Positions 29,837-37,880 of a stretch of DNA of 64,000 nucleotides are shown here, in pieces; the first letter of the stretch is position 1; each line of letters begins with the position of its first letter. The stretch is from Streptomyces sp. col6 (GTDB lineage: Bacteria; Actinomycetota; Actinomycetes; Streptomycetales; Streptomycetaceae), in the NCBI RefSeq assembly GCF_008042035.1, contig NZ_RDBL01000012.1, positions 1 through 64,000 of the forward strand, written 5' to 3'. Position numbers and translations under genes: made by a program. Under the pieces are notes generated by a model. That model was not told the origin of the DNA and ran no database searches. It worked only from the letters and a program-made list of their open reading frames with translations.

Positions 29837-32014
29837 GTGCACAGAGCCGGTTCAGCCCTGCCCGTGAGACCCCGCACGGGCACGCTGCTGATCACCCTTC
29901 TCGCCCTGATCGCGTCCTCGTTGGTCATGCTGACCGCGACCGGCGCACGGGCCGCGGAATCCCTGCTGTCGCAGGGGAAGACCGCCACCGCCTCCTCGTC
30001 GGAGGGCGCCGGTTACGCGGCATCGGCCGCCGTGGACGGCAACCTCACGGGCACCCGCTGGGCCAGCGAGTGGGGCGACCCCCAGTGGCTCCAGGTGGAC
30101 CTGGGCGCCACCGCCGACCTCAGCAGGGTCGTCCTGACCTGGGAGGCCGCCTACGGCAAGGCGTACCGGATCGAGGCCTCCGACAACGGCACCGACTGGC
30201 GCACCCTCAAGACCGTCACCAACGGCGACGGCGGCACCGACGAACTGGCGGTCAGCGGCTCGGGCCGCTACGTCCGCATGTACGGCACGGCCCGCCCCGG
30301 CGGCTACGGCTACTCCCTGTGGGAGTTCCAGGTGTACGGCACCACCGGCCCCTCCGACCCGGACCCGGGCACCGGCGGCGCCGTCCGCGTCACCGGATCG
30401 CAGGGCAACTGGCAGCTCACCGTCGGCGGCAAGCCCTACCAGGTCAAGGGACTGACCTGGGGCCCGTCCGTCAACGACGCGGCGCGCTACCTGCCCGACC
30501 TGAAGTCCATGGGCGTCAACACCATCCGGACCTGGGGCACCGACGGCACCTCCAAACCGCTGCTCGACGCGGCGGCGGCCAACGGCATCCGGGTGGTCAG
30601 CGGCTTCTGGCTGCAGCCGGGCGGCGGTCCGGGCAGCGGCGGCTGCGTCAACTACGTGACCGACGACGCCTACAAGTCCTCGTCGCTCACCGAGTTCGCC
30701 AAGTGGGTCGACACGTACAAGAGCCACCCCGGTGTGCTCATGTGGAACGTCGGCAACGAGTCGGTGCTCGGGCTGCAGAACTGCTACAGCGGTGACGAGC
30801 TGGAGAAGCAGCGCAACGCGTACACCACCTTCGTCAACGACGTGGCGAAGAAGATCCACACCATCGACCCCGACCACCCGGTGACGTCGACCGACGCCTG
30901 GACCGGTGCCTGGCCCTACTACAAGCGCAACGCCCCGGACCTCGACCTGTACTCGATGAACTCCTACGGGGACATCTGCGGGGTCCGCACCGCCTGGGAG
31001 TCCGGCGGCTACACCAAGCCCTACATCATCACCGAGGGCGGCCCGGCCGGTGAGTGGGAGGTCCCGGACGACGCCAACGGCGTCCCGGACGAGCCCACCG
31101 ACGTACAGAAGGCCGAGGGCTACACCAAGGCGTGGAACTGCGTCACCGCCCACCAGGGCGTCGCACTGGGCGCCACCTTCTTCCACTACGGCACGGAGCA
31201 CGACTTCGGCGGGGTCTGGTTCAACGTGGTGCCGGACGGCAAGAAGCGGCTCTCGTACTACGCCCTGAAGAAGGCGTACAGCGGCTCCACGGCCGGTGAC
31301 AACACCCCGCCCGTCATCAGCAACATGACGGTGCAGAACGCCGGCGGCGCCCCCGCGGGCAAGGAGTTCACCGTCCGGGCCGACGTCCGCGACCCGGACA
31401 ACGACCCGGTCACGTACAAGATCTACCTGAGCGGCAACTACGCCACCGGCGACAAGGCCCTGGTCGAGGCCGCCTGGCGGTCCACCGGCAACGGCACCTT
31501 CGCGGTGACCGCGCCCGCGCGCCTCGGCGTGTGGAAGGTGTACATCCAGGCCGAGGACGGGCACGGCAACGCCGGCATCGAGACCAAGTCGGTGAAGGTC
31601 GTGGTGCCCCCGGTCAGCGGCACCAACATCGCGCTCGGCCGCCCCGCCACCGCCTCCTCCGCCCAGGCCGGCAGCAGCGGCTGCCCCTGCACCGCGGCGA
31701 TGGCGGCCGACGGACGGCTGGACACCCGGTGGGCCAGCGACTGGAGCGACCCGCAGTCGATCCAGGTCGACCTGGGGGAGCGGAAGTCCTTCCGCCACCT
31801 CCAGCTGGTGTGGGACCCGGCGTACGCCAGGTCCTACGAGGTGCTGGTCTCGGACGACGGCAGCAACTGGCGGTCGGTGTACACCACGACCAGCGGTGAC
31901 GGCGACGCCGACGACCTCGACATCGCGCAGACCGCCCGCTACGTGAAGCTCAACCTCACCCAGCGGGGCACGGCCTGGGGCTACTCGCTCTGGGAGTTCG
32001 GTATCTACAGCTGA
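29837..32014 (+). CDS. Secreted glycoside hydrolase with two F5/8-type (CBM32) domains
   Basis: 725 residues from GTG 29837, with AGGAGAG upstream. Order: signal peptide (1-37), discoidin/CBM32 domain (about 40-165), a TIM-barrel hydrolase of the GH2/GH5-like clan A type (about 185-480), a beta-rich linker domain (about 485-590) and a second CBM32 (about 595-725). Likely acid/base Glu308 is in W-N-V-G-N-E-S and nucleophile Glu400 in I-I-T-E-G-G. Acts outside the cell on a polysaccharide, possibly beta-glucan or mannan; I cannot choose. The palindrome at 29773 is the likely control site. Confidence 0.85.
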   Translation: MHRAGSALPVRPRTGTLLITLLALIASSLVMLTATGARAAESLLSQGKTATASSSEGAGYAASAAVDGNLTGTRWASEWGDPQWLQVDLGATADLSRVVLTWEAAYGKAYRIEASDNGTDWRTLKTVTNGDGGTDELAVSGSGRYVRMYGTARPGGYGYSLWEFQVYGTTGPSDPDPGTGGAVRVTGSQGNWQLTVGGKPYQVKGLTWGPSVNDAARYLPDLKSMGVNTIRTWGTDGTSKPLLDAAAANGIRVVSGFWLQPGGGPGSGGCVNYVTDDAYKSSSLTEFAKWVDTYKSHPGVLMWNVGNESVLGLQNCYSGDELEKQRNAYTTFVNDVAKKIHTIDPDHPVTSTDAWTGAWPYYKRNAPDLDLYSMNSYGDICGVRTAWESGGYTKPYIITEGGPAGEWEVPDDANGVPDEPTDVQKAEGYTKAWNCVTAHQGVALGATFFHYGTEHDFGGVWFNVVPDGKKRLSYYALKKAYSGSTAGDNTPPVISNMTVQNAGGAPAGKEFTVRADVRDPDNDPVTYKIYLSGNYATGDKALVEAAWRSTGNGTFAVTAPARLGVWKVYIQAEDGHGNAGIETKSVKVVVPPVSGTNIALGRPATASSAQAGSSGCPCTAAMAADGRLDTRWASDWSDPQSIQVDLGERKSFRHLQLVWDPAYARSYEVLVSDDGSNWRSVYTTTSGDGDADDLDIAQTARYVKLNLTQRGTAWGYSLWEFGIYS

Positions 32015-32019
32015 GCACC

Positions 32020-32060
32020 GGGCGGGTGCCGGCGGGGTACGTCCCCGCCGGCACCCGCCC
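32020..32060 (+). terminator. Terminator after the discoidin GH gene
   Basis: An 18-bp GC-rich stem (32020-32037 with 32043-32060) with a 5-base loop, directly after the stop codon. Confidence 0.88.
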
Positions 32061-32111
32061 CGGCGCGTGTCGGTGGCCGCCCCCGGGCGGGGCAGCGGCC
32101 ATGGTGAACAT

Positions 32112-32621
32112 ATGAACGTCGCTGACATCCTGACGGATGGTTACTCCCGCATCCAGCAGACCGTGCACGCGGCCGTCGAAGGCCTCGGCCCCGACGACCT
32201 GCACGCCCGGCTCGACGACGGCACCAACTCGATCGCCTGGCTGGTGTGGCATCTGACCCGCGTCCAGGACGACCACATCGCGGACGCGGCCGGCACCGAA
32301 CAGCTCTGGTCCGCACAGGACTGGGCCGGCCGATTCGACCTGCCCTTCCCCGACGACGCCACCGGGTACGGGCAGAGCCCCAAGGAGGTCGCCGCCGTCC
32401 GCGTGGGCTCGGCGGACCTGCTCCTCGGCTACTACGACGCCGTCCACGAGCACACCCTGGCCTTCATCCGGAACCTGGAGGGACACGCGCTCGACCGCGT
32501 CGTCGACGAGGCGTGGAACCCGCCCGTCACCCTCGGGGTTCGACTGGTCAGCGTCCTCTCGGACGACCTCCAGCACGCGGGCCAGGCCGCCTTCGTGCGA
32601 GGAGTGCTGGAACGCCGCTAG
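32112..32621 (+). CDS. DinB-like / DUF664 protein
   Basis: 169 residues from ATG 32112. Helical four-bundle with the DinB-type metal-binding His pattern: W-L-V-W-H-L-T-R near residue 55, Y-D-A-V-H-E-H near 120 and S-D-D-L-Q-H-A-G-Q near 155. Members of this superfamily are metal-dependent, some using mycothiol. A mycothiol-linked transferase role is plausible but not shown. Single gene. Confidence 0.8.
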   Translation: MNVADILTDGYSRIQQTVHAAVEGLGPDDLHARLDDGTNSIAWLVWHLTRVQDDHIADAAGTEQLWSAQDWAGRFDLPFPDDATGYGQSPKEVAAVRVGSADLLLGYYDAVHEHTLAFIRNLEGHALDRVVDEAWNPPVTLGVRLVSVLSDDLQHAGQAAFVRGVLERR

Positions 32622-32631
32622 GACGCCGTGC

Positions 32632-33435
32632 TCACGCCCTGCGCGTCCGGGCGTAGTGCCCCGGCCCCGTGCCCACGATGCGCTTGAAGTGGCGGGTCAG
32701 ATGGGACTGGTCGTAGAAGCCCGCCGACGCGGCCACGGCCGAGGCCGGGAGCCCGCGCAGCAGCAGCCTCCGCGCCAGATCGACCCGCCGGCCCGTGACG
32801 TACTGGTGCGGTGCCATGCCGAACTCGCGGCTGAACGCCCGTACCAGATGGGCGTGGTGGGCGTGCAGCCGCGCGCCCGCCTCCTGGAGCGTGATGCCCT
32901 CGACATAGGTGGCGTCGAGCAGTTCGCGCAGCCGGTGCGCGAGCTTGCCGTCGTGGACGTACGGGGCGGAGTCGGCGCGGTCGCGCAGATGCTGTTCGAG
33001 CCGGTCCGCGACCAGGGCGAGCCGGCTCGCCGCCTCCAGCTCGTCGCCCGGACCCGCGAGGCTGCGGTGCAGGCGGTCGATACGGTCGCGCAGCGCGCGG
33101 TCGTGCACGACGGGGCTGACCACCGCCCGGCCGATCAGCCGCTCGTCGACCTGGTCCGTGTCCAGGTACAGCACGCGCTTGCGGAAGCCCTCGGGGGTGG
33201 CCGCCTCGCCGTTGTGCGGAACGTGCGGCGGCAGCAGCGTCACCGTGTGGGTGAGCACACCGTGCTCATGGCGGTCCAGGTCGTAGCGCACCATGCCCTC
33301 GTCCACGACGAGCAGCGTCCAGGCGTCGTGCGTGTGCATGGGGTAGGCGTGGTCGGTGAAGTGCGCGTGGAAGACCTCGGCGATCCCCGCCACCGGTGGG
33401 GACCAGGCGGTGATCTCCGGACGTGCTGCGGCCAT
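32632..33435 (-). CDS. AraC family regulator
   Basis: 267 residues. The N-terminal AraC-binding cupin (about 1-110) has M-H-T-H-D-A-W-T-L-L-V-V-D-E-G. The C-terminal double helix-turn-helix (about 170-265) ends in F-Y-D-Q-S-H-L-T-R-H-F-K-R-I-V-G-T-G-P-G-H-Y. It is an activator or repressor answering a small ligand. Divergent from the DUF2000 gene, its most likely target, since both starts share one 89-base intergenic region. Confidence 0.93.
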   Translation of the reverse strand: MAAARPEITAWSPPVAGIAEVFHAHFTDHAYPMHTHDAWTLLVVDEGMVRYDLDRHEHGVLTHTVTLLPPHVPHNGEAATPEGFRKRVLYLDTDQVDERLIGRAVVSPVVHDRALRDRIDRLHRSLAGPGDELEAASRLALVADRLEQHLRDRADSAPYVHDGKLAHRLRELLDATYVEGITLQEAGARLHAHHAHLVRAFSREFGMAPHQYVTGRRVDLARRLLLRGLPASAVAASAGFYDQSHLTRHFKRIVGTGPGHYARTRRA

Positions 33436-33524
33436 GCGCCCGATCGTACGCCGGGGGCGCCGCGCGCCCCGATGCGCAAAGTTCGTACAAGACCGGCCGG
33501 CGGGCGGCCGGGCAGGCTCGGGGC

Positions 33525-33965
33525 ATGACAGCTGAGACCACCGCCCCCGCTCCCGTCCGCTTCGACACCAAGATCGCCGTGTTGCTCCGCAACGACCTGG
33601 AGACCTGGCAGCGGCTGAACGTCACGGCCTTCCTGGTCAGCGGTCTCGGCACGGTCGCCCCCGAGGTGATCGGCGAGCCCTACGCCGACGCGGACGAGAC
33701 CCCGTACCTGCCGATGTTCCGCCAGCCGGTCATGGTCTTCGAGGGGACGAAGGAGATGCTCACCACCGCCCACACCCGTGCGGTCGGCCGGGGCGTGGCC
33801 CTGTCGGTGTTCACCTCGGACCTCTTTGCGACGGGCAACGACCGCGACAACCGCGCCGCGGTGCGCGCGGTGCACCGCGACGCGCTGGACCTGGTCGGGA
33901 TCGCGGTGCACGGCCCCCGCAACGCCGTGGACAAGGTTCTCAAGGGGGCGTCGATGCACCGGTGA
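33525..33965 (+). CDS. DUF2000 family protein
   Basis: 146 residues from ATG 33525. The sequence matches the DUF2000 alpha/beta fold (F-D-T-K-I-A-V-L-L-R-N-D-L near the start, P-M-F-R-Q-P-V-M-V-F in the middle, then D-L-V-G-I-A-V-H-G). Function unknown. It pairs with the divergent AraC regulator. Confidence 0.82.
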   Translation: MTAETTAPAPVRFDTKIAVLLRNDLETWQRLNVTAFLVSGLGTVAPEVIGEPYADADETPYLPMFRQPVMVFEGTKEMLTTAHTRAVGRGVALSVFTSDLFATGNDRDNRAAVRAVHRDALDLVGIAVHGPRNAVDKVLKGASMHR

Positions 33966-33973
33966 GGACGCGT

Positions 33974-34005
33974 CCGCGCCGCCCGCCTTGAAGAGGGCGG
34001 CGCGG
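33974..34005. terminator. Terminator between DUF2000 and polyprenyl synthetase
   Basis: An 11-bp GC-rich stem (33974-33984 with 33995-34005) between convergent genes. Confidence 0.75.
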
Positions 34006-34010
34006 TGGCG

Positions 34011-35057
34011 TCACAGGGCGCGGTCCACGACGTACGGGAAGAGCGTGAGCATCTCCTCCAGGGCACCGGGCGCCGGCGGCACGCTCTCCAGGCAGGCCCG
34101 CGCCCGCTCCAGGTGGCGGTGCGCCTCCGCCGTGGCGGCCGCCCGCCCGCCGGCCTCCTCCACCAGCGCGGCGGCCCGCCCTGCGGCGTCCTCGTCGAGC
34201 GGGCCGCCGCGCAGCAGCGCCGCCAGCTCCGTCGCGGCCGGTCCGCCGGCGGCGAGCGCCGCGAGCACCGGGTAGGTCTTCTTGCCGCGCCCGAGATCGC
34301 CGTGGACCGGCTTGCCCGTCACCGCGGGATCGCCCCAGATACCCAGCACATCGTCCGCCGCCTGGAACGCCACCCCCAGGTGGCGTCCCGCCGCGGCCAG
34401 CGCGTCGGCCTCCGTGCGCCCCGCCCCGCCGAGCAGGGCGCCCAGACCGGTGGCGCAGCCCAGCAGCGCACCGGTCTTGCGCTCGGCCATCAGCCGGTAC
34501 TCGTGCGGCCGCACGGCGTCGGGACCGGTCCAGGGTCGCGACTCGAAGAGCAGGTCGTCGGCCTGGCCGTGCACCAGGTCGGTGAGGGTTCCGGCGAGCA
34601 GCCGCACCGCCGGCACGCACTGCCCGCCCGGCGCGTCGGTCAGGGTGCGCACCGCCTGGGCGAACAACGCGTCCCCCGCGAGGACCGCCGGACCGGTTCC
34701 GTAGGCCTTCCAGGCGGTGGCCCGCCGCCTGCGCGTCTCGTCACCGTCCATGATGTCGTCGTGGAGCAGGGAGAAGGTGTGGATCAGCTCGACGGCGACC
34801 GCTCCGGGGACCGCGTCCCGGGCCCGGGCCCCGACGGCCTCCGCGCCGAGCACCGCCAGCGCCTGGCGTACGCCCTTGCCCTGCGCGCCCGGTACATCGC
34901 CGCCGTCCACCCCGTCCCACCCCAGCGAGAATGCGGTGATCTCGCCGTGCCACGGGTGGAGCTGGCGTACAGCCCGGGACAGGGCGGGGCGGACCAGGGC
35001 GCGGCAGCGGGCCAGGATCCGCGGTGCGGTGGCCGGGGAGGCCGTGGGAGACGTCAT
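34011..35057 (-). CDS. Polyprenyl diphosphate synthetase family protein
   Basis: 348 residues. The first Asp-rich motif is D100-D101-I-M-D104 followed by G-D-E-T-R-R-R. The second is Q-A-A-D-D-V-L-G-I-W-G-D near residue 235. Both catalytic Mg2+ sites are therefore intact. It condenses allylic diphosphates with isopentenyl diphosphate to a C15-C25 chain. It overlaps the upstream TPR gene as ATGA. No terpene cyclase or carotenoid gene is in the window, so the product and use are open. Confidence 0.9.
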   Translation of the reverse strand: MTSPTASPATAPRILARCRALVRPALSRAVRQLHPWHGEITAFSLGWDGVDGGDVPGAQGKGVRQALAVLGAEAVGARARDAVPGAVAVELIHTFSLLHDDIMDGDETRRRRATAWKAYGTGPAVLAGDALFAQAVRTLTDAPGGQCVPAVRLLAGTLTDLVHGQADDLLFESRPWTGPDAVRPHEYRLMAERKTGALLGCATGLGALLGGAGRTEADALAAAGRHLGVAFQAADDVLGIWGDPAVTGKPVHGDLGRGKKTYPVLAALAAGGPAATELAALLRGGPLDEDAAGRAAALVEEAGGRAAATAEAHRHLERARACLESVPPAPGALEEMLTLFPYVVDRAL

Positions 35058-36118
35058 CGGCCGCCGCCCGCGTCCGCCGCCGTGTCCCCGGCCGGTTCCA
35101 CGCCCAGCTCCGCGTACGCCCGGTCGACCATGTCGCGGGCGTTGAGCAGCCCGATCCGGTCGAGCGTGGCCCGCAGCGCGTCCAGATCGGCGGCCGTCTC
35201 CCCGGCGTCCCGCCCGAGCCGGGCGAGCGACTTCACCAGCCCGAGCCGCGCCAGCGCCTCGCCCCGGGGCTCCGCCATCGCCCGGAACTCCTCCAGCGCC
35301 CCCGCATAGCCCTGCCGGGCCTCCTCGTGACGTCCGGCCCGGTAGAGCACATTGGCGCGCATCTTGTGGTTGTACGCCAGGGCGCTCGACAACCTCATCT
35401 CGCGGCAGGTGACCTCGGCCTCCGCGAGCAGGTCCAGGGCGCGGTCCGGGTCGTTGTCGCGGACGGAGATGATGTCGGCCATGCCACGCAGTGCCCAGGC
35501 CCGGCCCCGCCGGTCGTCCGCGTCACCGGCCAGCTGCGCCGCCTCCTCGAACATCTCCAGGGCGGTGTCGAAGGATCCGGTGTTGCGGTGGATCTGCGCG
35601 ATGCCCTCCAGGGCCCAGACGGTGTGACGCGCCTCGCCGCGGACCCGGGCCTCGGCGAGCAGCTGCTCGTGCAGCGCGGCGACGGTCCCGTAGTCGCCCT
35701 GGATGCGCCCGGTCTCCGCGAGGCCGGCGAGTGAGTAGCCCCGGGCGACGACGTCCCCGCCCTTCTTGCCCATGTCCGCGGCCAGGCCCAGGAGCCGGAA
35801 GGCCAGCCGGAGCCGCCCGCGCTGGCGGGCCAGCGTGCCGCCGCTCCACAGGGCCCAGGCCATCGCCCCGGCGTCGTCCGCCGAGCGTGCGGCGCGGTAG
35901 CTCGCCTTCCACGCGAGGTCGGATTCCCGCACCTGGCCGAGCCTGCGGTGCGCCTCGGCCACGGCGAGACCGGCGCGCGCCACTTCCCGGGCGGATCCGG
36001 CACGCTCGGCCTCCTCCAAGTGGCGTACGCCCTCGGCGAGTACGTCCGTGAGGGAGGCGTTCACGGACATCTTGGTGAGGGCGCCCTGGTATTCGGGCGC
36101 CAGTGCCTTGCTGTGCAT
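35054..36118 (-). CDS. TPR-repeat protein coupled to polyprenyl synthetase
   Basis: 354 residues from ATG 36118 (AAAGG upstream). Helical throughout, with at least six TPR-like 34-residue units, such as A-L-E-M-F-E-E-A-A-Q-L-A-G-D and D-R-A-L-D-L-L-A-E-A-E-V-T. No DNA-binding or catalytic domain was seen. TPR arrays mediate protein contacts. The four-base overlap with the prenyl synthase gene implies fixed stoichiometry, so it may be a scaffold or regulator of that enzyme. Confidence 0.82.
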   Translation of the reverse strand: MHSKALAPEYQGALTKMSVNASLTDVLAEGVRHLEEAERAGSAREVARAGLAVAEAHRRLGQVRESDLAWKASYRAARSADDAGAMAWALWSGGTLARQRGRLRLAFRLLGLAADMGKKGGDVVARGYSLAGLAETGRIQGDYGTVAALHEQLLAEARVRGEARHTVWALEGIAQIHRNTGSFDTALEMFEEAAQLAGDADDRRGRAWALRGMADIISVRDNDPDRALDLLAEAEVTCREMRLSSALAYNHKMRANVLYRAGRHEEARQGYAGALEEFRAMAEPRGEALARLGLVKSLARLGRDAGETAADLDALRATLDRIGLLNARDMVDRAYAELGVEPAGDTAADAGGGR

Positions 36119-36157
36119 GGGTGCCTTTCGCGCGGGCACGGGCCGTCCCGGGCATGA

Positions 36158-36189
36158 CTATGCAGTGCATGTATACACATAGCGCATAG
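36158..36189. promoter_or_regulatory. Control region of the TPR-prenyl synthase operon
   Basis: CTATGC-N20-GCATAG inverted repeat with a central TGTATACA palindrome in an unusually AT-rich stretch 40-70 bases upstream of the TPR gene. Probable promoter overlapped by a repressor site. The binding protein is unknown. Confidence 0.5.
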
Positions 36190-36340
36190 TGGGCCGGTGT
36201 TCCGGTCCGTGCTCAGGGGGGTGGGGCGAGGGTCGTCGTGTGTGCGGCGTGCCGCCTTGCTGTGGATCAAGACCACGGATCGGTGCCCGGGGTTGCCTCG
36301 TGCCGGAAAAAGCCGTCGGAACCGGTGGCCGGGGTGCGCG

Positions 36341-37630
36341 TCAGGTGGCGCCCTCGGTCAGGTGGCCGACGAACCACGCGCGGGCCCGTTCGGCGACCTC
36401 GTCCAGCGTCCCCGGCTCCTCGAAGAGATGCGTCGCGCCGGGAATGACGTCGAGCCGGTTCTCGCAGCGCAGTTCCGCCTGGGCCCGGCGGTTCAGGTCC
36501 AGCACCTCGGTGTCCCTGCTGCCCACGAGGAGCAGCGTCGGCGAGCGGACCTCGCCCAGACGGGCGCCTGCGAGGTCCGGCCGGCCGCCGCGCGAGACGA
36601 CCGCCCCGATCCCCGTGTCCCGGTCCGCGCCGACGACGGCCGCCGCCTGGAGCGCGGCGGCGGCGCCCGTACTGGCACCGAACACGCCGAGGGGACCCGG
36701 GGAGTGCTCCCGCACCCAGGCAGCGGCGTCCACCAGGCGGCCGGCGAGGGCCGAGATGTCGAAGACGTGGCCGCCCTCGGCCTCCTCGTCGGCGGTGAGC
36801 AGGTCGAACAGCAGCGTGCCGAGGCCGGCCCTGTTCAGTGCCGCCGCGACCGACCGGTTGCGCGGGCTGTGCCTGCTGCTCCCCGAGCCGTGGGCGAACA
36901 TCACGAGCGCCCCGGAGTCCCTGGCCGGGGTCAGGGCGCCGGGCAGATCCACTCCGCCCGCCTCCACCAGGACATCGCTGGTGAGCCGGGGCCCCGCCTG
37001 CCGCGCGCGGGTCAGCAGCGCGACGACTTCCTCGTCCGGGGTCTGGTCGAAGTCCCGGTACCACTCGCCCACCGCCGAGAACCCGGACGGCGCCGACAGG
37101 CACACCAGCTCGTCGGCCTCCTCACGCAGCCGGGCCGCGGCGGACGGTGGCGCGACGGGCACGGCCAGCACGACATGGGCGGCGCCCTGCGCCCGCGCCA
37201 CCGCGCAGGCGGCTAGGGCGGTCGCGCCGGTGGCGATGCCGTCGTCCACGAGGACCACCGTGCGCCCTTCGAGGGGGATGCGCGGCCGTTCACCCCGGAA
37301 CGTGCGGGCGCGGCGAGCCAGTTCGACCTCCTCGGCCTGCTGGACGGAGGCCACCTCGGACTCCGACACGCCGGCCCGGCGCACGAGGTCCTCGCTGATG
37401 ACGCGGACGCCGCCCTCGCCGATGGCGCCGAAGCCGAGTTCCGGGTGATGCGGGACGCCCAGCTTGCGGACCACGATCACATCGAGCGGCGCGCCGAGTT
37501 CCTGTGCGACGCGGAAGGCGACCGGCACACCGCCGCGCGGCAGACCCAGCACGACCGGGTCGCTCTGCGCGAGGGGACCGAGGGCCTCGGCGAGCCGCCG
37601 GCCCGCGTCGGCCCGGTCGGCGAACAGCAC
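36341..37630 (-). CDS. Phosphoribosyltransferase fused to alpha/beta hydrolase
   Basis: 429 residues from GTG 37630 (AGGTGA spacing is best; GTG 37639 is the alternative). Residues about 1-210 are a type I phosphoribosyltransferase with the PRPP loop V-V-L-V-D-D-G-I-A-T-G-A-T-A. Residues about 215-429 are a dienelactone-hydrolase-like fold with nucleophile elbow G-A-S-T-G, Asp in the V-G-S-R-D-T strand and His in G-A-T-H-L-F. Such fusions occur in actinobacteria, sometimes in stress or dormancy regions, with no proven reaction. Single gene. Confidence 0.88.
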   Translation of the reverse strand: MLFADRADAGRRLAEALGPLAQSDPVVLGLPRGGVPVAFRVAQELGAPLDVIVVRKLGVPHHPELGFGAIGEGGVRVISEDLVRRAGVSESEVASVQQAEEVELARRARTFRGERPRIPLEGRTVVLVDDGIATGATALAACAVARAQGAAHVVLAVPVAPPSAAARLREEADELVCLSAPSGFSAVGEWYRDFDQTPDEEVVALLTRARQAGPRLTSDVLVEAGGVDLPGALTPARDSGALVMFAHGSGSSRHSPRNRSVAAALNRAGLGTLLFDLLTADEEAEGGHVFDISALAGRLVDAAAWVREHSPGPLGVFGASTGAAAALQAAAVVGADRDTGIGAVVSRGGRPDLAGARLGEVRSPTLLLVGSRDTEVLDLNRRAQAELRCENRLDVIPGATHLFEEPGTLDEVAERARAWFVGHLTEGAT

Positions 37631-37771
37631 GGGACTCACCTCACATCGGAGAGAAACGCGCGGCAGTCACCCGCCTCGTGCCGGGCGACGCACCTACCTC
37701 ATTTCCATCGTCCCCGCGCGCCGGACGTGCGCAAATCGGCGGCGGACGAACTCCCGGATCCGCGACCCAGG

Positions 37772-37792
37772 TGACAATGAAAACGATTGTCG
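37772..37792 (+). promoter_or_regulatory. Zur-box-like site controlling the metallophore-like operon
   Basis: TGAAAACGATTGTCG (37778-37792) matches the Streptomyces Zur box TGAAAATGATTTTCA at 12 of 15 positions, by eye. It lies in a wider palindrome GACAAT-N7-ATTGTC (37773-37791), about 90 bases before the first gene. Zur represses zinc-uptake genes when zinc is plentiful. It does not resemble the iron box TTAGGTTAGGCTAACCTAA. Confidence 0.6.
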
Positions 37793-37880
37793 TTAACGTA
37801 TGCGGGGTCGGGCGCACGGCCTGCCGACCGGGCCGGCGTGCGCCCGACGTCCTGCAACCGTGCGGTCAAGAGGGGGAGTT

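Noticed and set aside
37772..37792. Iron box (DmdR/IdeR type) in front of the metallophore-like operon
   Set aside because: It lacks the TTAGGTTAGGCTAACCTAA pattern; similarity to the Zur box is clearly better.
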